Of a stretch of DNA of 64,000 nt, positions 57,714 through 64,000 are shown piece after piece (within the stretch, counting starts at the first letter, position 1; the number at the start of each line of letters is the position of its first letter). Made by a program: the position numbers and the translations under genes. Source of the DNA: Epiperipatus broadwayi (lineage: Eukaryota > Onychophora > Udeonychophora > Euonychophora > Peripatidae); the NCBI GenBank assembly GCA_028023455.1, contig JAQFVV010006734.1, positions 62,001 to 126,000 of the forward strand, in the 5' to 3' direction. A model generated the notes under the pieces. The model did no database searches. It was given only the letters and a program-made list of their open reading frames with translations, and was not told the origin of the DNA.

Positions 57714-58445
57714 TCACCTCCCCTTAATATCAAAAGAAGTCTTCATAAGATTGATAGCCTCAGAATCAAGAAGATTTGTCATCAAAGTTTCCTTTATTCT
57801 TCTTTTTAACTCATTCTTTTCATAAAAAATAACCAAAGCATTGTTAAACAATATTCTATGACCTGTATTCAATTCATGAATATATAAAGCTGAGTTAAGA
57901 TACCTATGTTTAACTCTATTTATATGAACCTTAATCCTTTCCTTAAGGCTACACTTACTTTGGCCTACATAAAACTTACCACAACTACATGTAATCTTAT
58001 AAACAATACCAGGAATAGACCTACTATCAATAGACTGTTTAGAACCATTAACTAATGAATTCAAATCAGAACCTTTCTTCCGTGCAATCTTCCTTCCATC
58101 TAACAAATGACTATTCTTATAAACCAAATTATATATTAAAGCCTTAAATGGTAAAGACACATAATCATTATCATTACCAACAAAATTCTTACCATCAAAA
58201 TCACGACTATAAACATTATTATTAAATACAACTTTTTGAATAAAATCATGACTATAACCCAATTCTACATATTCAGCAGCAAATTGACTTCTTTGAATAT
58301 CAGCATTATTATGAAAATTATTAAGCCTTCTATTCCTATAACAAAAATTCAACAAAATCATTTTTTTATGTGTAAAAGGCTGATAACTATCAGGCCTAAT
58401 CATATTTCTCAAATTCTTAGGTTTTATAAAATGACTACAAAACAA
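57714..58445 (-). pseudogene. Penelope-like protein: end of reverse transcriptase and GIY-YIG nuclease
   Basis: 243 codons open. The N-terminal part (NMIRPDSYQPFTHKKMILLN) is the region after the reverse transcriptase palm. Then comes the basic linker RKIARKKGSDLNSLV. The GIY-YIG domain is IPGIVYKITCSCGKFYVGQS (I-V-Y ... Y-V-G), with KERIKVHINRVKHRYLNS (conserved Arg) and YIHELNTGHRI after it. Upstream, beyond a frame break, 58530-58620 reads FVRYVDDCLFVIQRE, the catalytic YVDD box. The 5' two thirds are absent. Confidence 0.88.
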
Positions 58446-58625
58446 AACATCATTAACCTTCTCAACATTTAAATCTAAAAACTTTAATTTTACAAAATCA
58501 AAACTACCCCCTCACTTATAAACTTAATACTAGAATCAAAAGCATTCAACCCACATAAAAACTCTTCTAATTTCTCTCTCTGAATAACAAACAAACAATC
58601 ATCAACATACCTAACAAAAATTCAT

Positions 58626-59445
58626 GTTCTAGTATTAAGTTTACAAGTGAGGGGGTAGTTTTGATTTTGTAAAATTAAAGTTTTTAGATTTAAATGTTGA
58701 GAAGGTTAATGATGTTTTGTAGTCATTTTATAAAACCTAAGAATTTGAGAAATATGATTAGGCCTGATAGTTATCAGCCTTTTACACATAAAAAATGATT
58801 TTGTTGAATTTTTGTTATAGGAATAGAAGGCTTAATAATTTTCATAATAATGCTGATATTCAAAGAAGTCAATTTGCTGCTGAATATGTAGAATTGAGTT
58901 ATAGTCATGATTTTATTCAAAAAGTTGTATTTAATAATAATGTTTATAGTCATAATTTTGATGGTAAGAATTTTGTTGGTAATGATAATGATTGTGTCTT
59001 TACCATTTAAGGCTTCAATATATAATTTGGTTTATAAGAATAGTCATTTGTTAGGTAAAAGGAAGGTTGCACGGAAGAAAGGTTCTGATTTGAATTCATT
59101 AGTTAATAGTTCTAAACAGTCTATTGATAGTAGGTCTATTCCTGGTGTTGTTTATAAGATTACATGTAGTTGTGGTAAGTTTTATGTAGGCCAAAGTAAG
59201 ATTAGCCTTAAGGAAAGGATTAAGGTTCATATAAGTAGAGTTAAACATAGGTATCTTAACTCAGCTTTATATATTCATGAATTGAATACAGGTCATAGAA
59301 TATTGTTTAACAATGCTTTGGATTATTTTGTATGAAAAGAATGAGTTAAAAAGAAGAATAAAGAAGACTTTGATGACAAATCTTCTTGATTCTGAGGCTA
59401 TCAATCTTATGAAGACTTCTTTTGATATTAAGGGGAGGTGGAGTT
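58626..59445 (+). pseudogene. Inverted copy of Penelope-like protein end
   Basis: The plus-strand arm repeats the 57714-58445 protein (LLNFCYRNRRLNNFHNN, then after a frame break YKITCSCGKFYVGQSKISLK and NRVKHRY-type segments). A small deletion near 58998 and another near 59328 break the frame. Differences such as ELSYSHDF versus ELGYSHDF show that the arms diverged slightly after they formed. Confidence 0.85.
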
Positions 59446-59510
59446 TGAAATGAATTATGGGAAGGTTTGTTAGTTTGTATATATAAGTTTTTCCTTTAGT
59501 TTGATTTTCA

Positions 59511-59542
59511 CTTGAGAAAGTCTATTTGTAATAGATGAAACC
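59511..59542 (+). other. Hairpin-GAAAC motif, Penelope-like element 2, right arm
   Basis: TTGAGAAAG, hairpin TCTAT-TTGTA-ATAGA, then TGAAACC. Plus-strand partner of 57613-57643 with a stronger stem. Confidence 0.42.
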
Positions 59543-59889
59543 ATGGTTGTGTAAGGATTTTGGTAAGATTTTGAATTTTATCTAGTATTGTATTGTTTTA
59601 TGGTTTTGCATATGTATGAATGTACATAAACATATATATAATATTCAAACATAAGTATATTGTCTATACTAAACTTAATGTAATTATAAGGACTTGAAAT
59701 CAGACTTTCAAACTTCCTACAGCTATGCACTCCATCTCATACAATTGATACACATGTCCACATACATGTGAAAAAATAAATGATCTCCAATATATATATA
59801 TTTTGTGCTGAACCAGCACTAATCAGTTGGTTCAACACATATACAATTAGTGCTCAGTTTACATTAAGATAGCAAATCTTCAAACTTTA

Positions 59890-60033
59890 ATGGACAAGCT
59901 TCAATCTTCTCCACCATCCAACTTCTCCGCCATCGATATCATTGAAAATCCTATGATGGAATACTCAAAGTCCTTGCTGATACCAGTATTATTGTCATAC
60001 CCATGTATGTGGCCATGTGCATTAGTTGTATAA
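59890..60033 (+). pseudogene. Short ORF on left fold-back arm, unknown
   Basis: 47 codons beginning MDKLQSSPPSNFSAIDIIEN and continuing PMMEYSKSLLIPVLL. The other arm carries the closely similar frame at 60136-60339 on the minus strand. No family is recognised. It may be a fragment of a coding sequence trapped in the repeat. Confidence 0.35.
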
Positions 60034-60135
60034 TATAGAGTGCATAGCTGTAGGGAGATTGAAAGTCTTGAGTTCAAGTCCTTATAATTACATTGTTTAG
60101 TATAGACAATATACTTATATTTAAATATTACATAT

Positions 60136-60339
60136 TCAACCTGTATTCTGCCCATTCCTCTTCTGTGTATTTAAATGGACATAGTAAGGTCTTATGTGTG
60201 AGGGGTCAGAGTGACTTAAAGTCAATATGAGTATGACAATTAATATTAGCATCAAGGGTTTTGAATGTTCTATCATAAGATTTTCAATGATATGGATAGC
60301 TGAGAAGTTGGATGGTAGAGAAGACTGAAGCCTTTCCAT
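60136..60339 (-). pseudogene. Short ORF on right fold-back arm, unknown
   Basis: 67 codons beginning MERLQSSLPSNFSAIHIIEN, with LMIEHSKPLMLILIV after it. It is the inverted counterpart of 59890-60033 and stays open beyond the region shared by both arms. The hydrophobic run LILIVILILTL is AT-driven. Function unknown. Confidence 0.35.
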
Positions 60340-60560
60340 TAAAGTTTGAAGATTTGCTATCTTAATATAAACTGAGCATTGATTGTATATATGTGTGGGA
60401 GATGGTGATCTGTACCAAATGATGAATGTTGGTTTAGCATAAAATACAAATATTGGAGATCATTTATCTTTTTTACATGTATGTGGTCATGTGTATCAGT
60501 TGTATAAGATGAAGTGCATAGCTGAGGGGAGCTTAAAAGTCCGAGTTTAAATATATATAT

Positions 60561-62084
60561 ATAAAGTTAACAGTAGTCAACTCTATATCACATTTTTACA
60601 TTTAAGCAAAAATAATTTATGGATATCAATAGCTCAAAAAAAAAAGTGATATAGAATGAAATATTCCTGCTAATGCAAATGTTAAACATAAACCAGAACA
60701 AATGATAATTTGTTTTAGTATGTTTTTTGCCCAAATTAAAATTAAATAGCAAACTAATAGAATACTATGATCAAGTGATAACATTTGACTACTGTTGGTG
60801 GTAACCTTCCATACCTATCACTATCTTAACATTAATTATTCTAGCATCTTAATTTTCACACTATATCAAAAACTGTAATGGGCTTTTAACACTACTAAAC
60901 AATCAACATAATGAATCTAATTTCCTTATAATCACCCATTAACTTATTTTCAATAGTCTTACTTTAAACTTATTACAGTTATCTGTTATAATGTTTTTTG
61001 GAATTAATATACTGTATCAAGTTTAAAAAGAAAATAAGATGATATTAAATTTTGGAGTAACACTCTTTCCAAATTTTGTTTACTCACAATTTGTATAACT
61101 TTTCTTCTTTATTTCCTATGTTTATATGGAATCCAATTATATAAAATTTGAACCTTATTTAGATGAATATTATACATTGCCTCTTGAAAAAAAAAATACA
61201 AGGATGTTGCTTGCTATCTCATTAAGTTAAAAATGACTTTTAGAGGCTCTAAAATATCAAAATAAAATAACCAATCAAGCCATGATCTTCTAAATATGAT
61301 TCTCTATGATCTGTTTTTGCAGGCATTGTATAAATTTGAACATTATATTTTTGGAAAACAAGATGTGTAAAACAATGTTTGCTCCAAGAAAAGAACCTGG
61401 TTTTCCAAATTTTCAAATAATCTCTAATTGTGATGAATCAATGCAGAAAATAATCACAGTGCCATGAATATACTGCAATGATAATTTCTATTAACATACT
61501 TCGTATTTGAGAGAAAACAGACTGGTTGACAGCCTTCTTTTGGTGATTACTAAATATGACAACAATTTGTTTGACCATATATTGTGTTAATAATAAAAAA
61601 GTACTTTTTTAGCTCTTGATTTATTACATATTATATATAAGCTAAAAAATAAACAATGATTTGTTATTATTACTATTCTTAGCAAAGTAACAAAGAAAGT
61701 GATATTATTGAAATATTACTGACCAAGGATCAGACCTATACAACTATTCAAATATTGACTTGGTTCAAAAATCTTAAGGTATTTTAAATTGAATACTAAA
61801 AGAGTTAACGATAGCTGCTAGATGCATAACTATATTACTTTTCTCAAGTCTTATTGATAAAAGCAAAAAACAGAAACTGATCTGGAAAAGGTATTCAAAT
61901 TTATCTGCTAGTCACTAATTAGTCAAGCTTACTATAGATGGTAAAAAAAAAAAGCACTGCTCTTGTTATTACATGATTCCAATCATTCACTGAAAAAGTT
62001 GTATAATTTGGGCTAGGTAAACTTGAAAATTTTTTCAAATCATTATCAGGATCTCTCTTTATATATAAAAGACATATTTTGCGG
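60561..62084. other. Intron sequence, nothing recognised
   Basis: AT-rich sequence with no recognised element or kinesin exon. Simple A and T runs only. Confidence 0.45.
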
Positions 62085-62120
62085 ATTCATCCGTGTTAAA
62101 AAAAATTTAAATATTAAAAT

Positions 62121-62160
62121 ACCGACGTTTCGACTTGATCCCACAAGTCATCTACTGGGT
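62121..62160 (-). ncRNA. Degenerate hammerhead-like motif in Penelope-like element 3
   Basis: On the minus strand AGUAGAUGA, a stem GACUUG/CAAGUC around UGGGAU, then GAAACGUCGG. GAUGA, GAAAC and the GUC cleavage triplet match a hammerhead. The first two core bases (C3, U4) read U and A, and the stem is closed through the position normally left open. It is a relic or a variant, in the position known for ribozymes in these elements. Confidence 0.5.
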
Positions 62161-62450
62161 GATAAAAGGTAGAAAGATGGTTGTAGAGGCACTACAATCA
62201 TTGATTTGAAAAAAACGTTAAGGTTCTACCAATAGCAAAAATGTTAAATTTAAGAATATTTTTTAAAAAAATCTTTCCAAATAGGAGGAAGTTTGCATGT
62301 ATCATCTCACTTATTGATACAATCTGGCCTTTTAAGTATCTCAATGACTTCTCTAATTTTGCACTGGTAGAGATTATCACATCTGGATATGATCCTGATA
62401 CTAGAAAAAATAATTTTATGACCTGAATCTACAGTATGGAGTTAAAGTGC

Positions 62451-62582
62451 TGCCGATGATGAGTGTTGTTTAACTGCATTAGCATGTTCATCTCTTCTAA
62501 CATTGATGCGATGATTACTCATACCTATGTAAAAAGCTTTACAATTTTCACACAAGATTTGATAAACACCATGAGATTCAAG
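62451..62582 (-). pseudogene. GIY-YIG nuclease of Penelope-like element 3
   Basis: The minus strand reads SHGVYQILCENCKAFYIGMS, with the GVY...YIG pair, then NHRINVRRDEHANAV, with the conserved Arg and His. A Cys pair (CENC) precedes the YIG strand as in most Penelope-like nucleases. The frame is separated by stops from the reverse transcriptase fragment at 62696-63076. Confidence 0.75.
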
Positions 62583-62695
62583 AGGGATTGAATCTTTAGG
62601 CTTAGTTATTATATTGCCGATCTTTTGATGAGTAGAAAATGCTGTATTTATATTATAGTGTTTTAATATACGTCTAATATTGTCTGTAGTTCCTT

Positions 62696-63076
62696 TTACA
62701 TATGAAACACAAACCCTAATAGCTGATTTATCATCTTTTTGTTTCCTATTTTGTCCATATGGGCTTGAAATAAGACTTTTTTAATAAATGTATACTTATA
62801 ACTATTTGCTAATAAAACATTATTGATATGATTTATTTCTTCATTTAGATGTGACTTATCTGAAAGATTAATTGCTCTATTTAAAAGAATTTTGGCTACG
62901 GAAACTATCTGAGTTAGGTGATGATGAGAATGGATATGTAAATATCTGTCTGTGTGTGCATTCTTTCCGTAAATCGAAAAAGATAAACTATTTGGTGTCT
63001 TGGTGATTAGAATATCAAGAAAAGGGAGTTTTCCATCAGACTCTGTCTCCATTGTAAATTTAATATGAGGATGCAT
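62696..63076 (-). pseudogene. Penelope-like reverse transcriptase C-terminal fragment
   Basis: 126 codons. HPHIKFTMETESDGKLPFLD is the highly conserved block after the YxDD box in Penelope-like reverse transcriptases. Next come YGKNAHTDRYLHIHSHH (family consensus: Y.K.THTDRYL...SHHP) and the thumb region. The start is arbitrary; the coding sense continues upstream to the YIDD box through one frame break. Confidence 0.85.
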
Positions 63077-63323
63077 ATTATTTAAATGTAAGAAAAAATC
63101 ATCTAATTTATTTTTTCCATGTTGCCATATGACAGAAGTGTCATCTATGTATCTGAGTCAAATGAGAGGTTTTAAAGATGATGATTCTAAAGCACGAGTT
63201 TCTATAGTTTCCATGAATAAATCAACTATTACTCCTGAGATAGGTGAGCCCAGAATCATCATCTTTAAAACCTCTCATTTGGTTCAGATACATAGATGAC
63301 ACTTTTGTCATATGGCAACATGG

Positions 63324-64000
63324 ACAATTACATTAATTCTTCTTGTAACTATTATTACCATGTCTTTATAACAGATAAAGTGCTATACTTCTCCTTTTTT
63401 TCATATGCTGAATATGATGTGGATGGAATACAAGTAAAAATTGACCATTTATAATTCAAAAGACATGAATAGAAGAAATATTAAAAAACTAACTTTGCAA
63501 AAACAATTAAAGTAAAGAAAGATTGCCATTCATATTTACTGTAAAAATAAAAATAAATCCCACACATTTTCTTATAGGTAGTTGAGCTTAGAAAATTGTT
63601 ATATTTATTTAAAGAATGATGAGTAAAAATTATGTATTAGAAATAAGTTATTTGGAATGATCTTAGCTAGGATTATTGGTATTCAGCAAATAAATATAAA
63701 TAATAGGACTGACTGATATCAAGTCAGTTTTTATTGTTATTTTAAAAATAACATTTTTTCTTCTAATTAATTATAATAAAAAAAAGACTAATTATAATGA
63801 TACAAAAATTGAAAATTATTTTAAAATTATCTTTTCAATTTCTATGGTTAAAATTAGATGGAATCTTGAGAAATTGGGTCGTTTATATTAAAATAGATAA
63901 TTAATATGTGAAAAAAACTGGGATGAGAGTTTTAGTCTTAGAATAAAATGTGAACTTGTAAAATAAATTTAAAAAACAATAAAATTTTCAATTAAAAATA
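63324..64000. other. Intron sequence, nothing recognised
   Basis: AT-rich sequence to the window edge. No kinesin exon, repeat boundary or ORF was recognised. Confidence 0.45.

Larger units (their letters stand above)
57511..59609. mobile_element. Penelope-like element 2, head-to-head palindrome
   Basis: Two arms of about 0.95-1 kb in opposite orientation (minus strand from about 58620 to 57548; plus strand from about 58626 to 59609) with nearly identical sequence and only a short unpaired centre. Flanked by ATATGTATGAAT at 57499-57510 and 59610-59621, a 12-bp target duplication. Each arm holds a GIY-YIG nuclease region, a 3' tail and a hairpin-GAAAC motif. The left arm reaches back to the YVDD box of the reverse transcriptase; the right begins slightly later. 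The two 5' ends face each other. Confidence 0.85.
59640..60560. repeat. Fold-back repeat with nested palindromes
   Basis: 59690-60005 pairs with the complement of 60225-60545, and 59650-59770 also pairs with 60000-60125. The unit therefore contains three copies of a segment with ACATGTATGTGG and ATAGCTG.AGG, in alternating orientation. The segments GAGTTCAAGTCC (60070) and its variants resemble a Pol III B box. No transposase is present. Both long arms carry a similar short reading frame. Confidence 0.65.
62085..63323 (-). mobile_element. Penelope-like element 3 with short inverted 5' end
   Basis: The minus strand holds reverse transcriptase motifs GSPISGVIVDLFMETI and LRYIDDTSVIWQHG (63115-63245), the following block PHIKFTME.E..GKLPFLDI, then a linker and a GIY-YIG nuclease (62451-62582), then a 3' end with a hammerhead-like hairpin. 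The family differs from elements 1 and 2 and resembles the Neptune/Nematis type. A 71-bp piece containing the YIDD region (63117-63187) is repeated in opposite orientation at 63252-63323. No target duplication was found. Confidence 0.8.

Overview
This is about 64 kb of very AT-rich animal nuclear DNA. One spliced gene with conserved exon sequences and GT-AG introns up to 14 kb crosses it, and most of the rest is decayed retroelements. No prokaryotic-style gene packing, operon or CRISPR array is visible. The organism is an invertebrate with a repeat-rich genome. The kinesin sequence and the LINE types would fit an arthropod, perhaps a chelicerate, but a mollusc or another invertebrate is not excluded.

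The gene is a KIF16B/Klp98A-type kinesin-3 on the minus strand. Eight internal exons (from 52346 down to 2126) join without frame breaks into about 227 codons. They cover the end of the motor domain, the neck/coiled-coil and the FHA domain. The first part of the motor lies beyond the right edge; the stalk and PX domain lie beyond the left edge.

The introns hold the repeats. 4228-7326 is an array of about 450-bp units carrying type I hammerhead ribozyme motifs (a retrozyme-like element), with units in both orientations. The whole array is bracketed by a 10-13 bp target duplication and carries a nested SINE-like insert. Three more fragments of the family lie at 10.6 kb and 44.1-44.5 kb. An RTE-like LINE occupies 11.6-14.4 kb. 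An unclassified ~2.5-kb repeat occurs four times (15.8-18.3, 18.5-20.7, 29.3-35.6 split, 45.9-48.7 kb). A Ty3/gypsy-like LTR element with a large internal deletion lies at 22.2-25.5 kb, and a 5'-truncated LINE at 26.0-27.9 kb.

Three Penelope-like elements (30.4-33.9, 57.5-59.6, 62.1-63.3 kb) all have head-to-head inverted structure, and two have clear 12-14 bp target duplications. The first interrupts a copy of the 2.5-kb repeat and is itself interrupted by a 2.25-kb unknown insert. A processed, broken AFF/lilliputian-family pseudogene lies at 42.1-43.4 kb. Another LINE (52.7-57.1 kb) is bracketed by a perfect 39-bp inverted repeat and interrupted by a 2.5-kb LTR-like insert. A fold-back element lies at 59.6-60.6 kb.

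The most interesting signal is the hammerhead-bearing array together with Penelope-like elements, whose relatives are proposed to mobilise such ribozyme-delimited RNAs. All calls come from reading the sequence alone; no database search or folding program was run.
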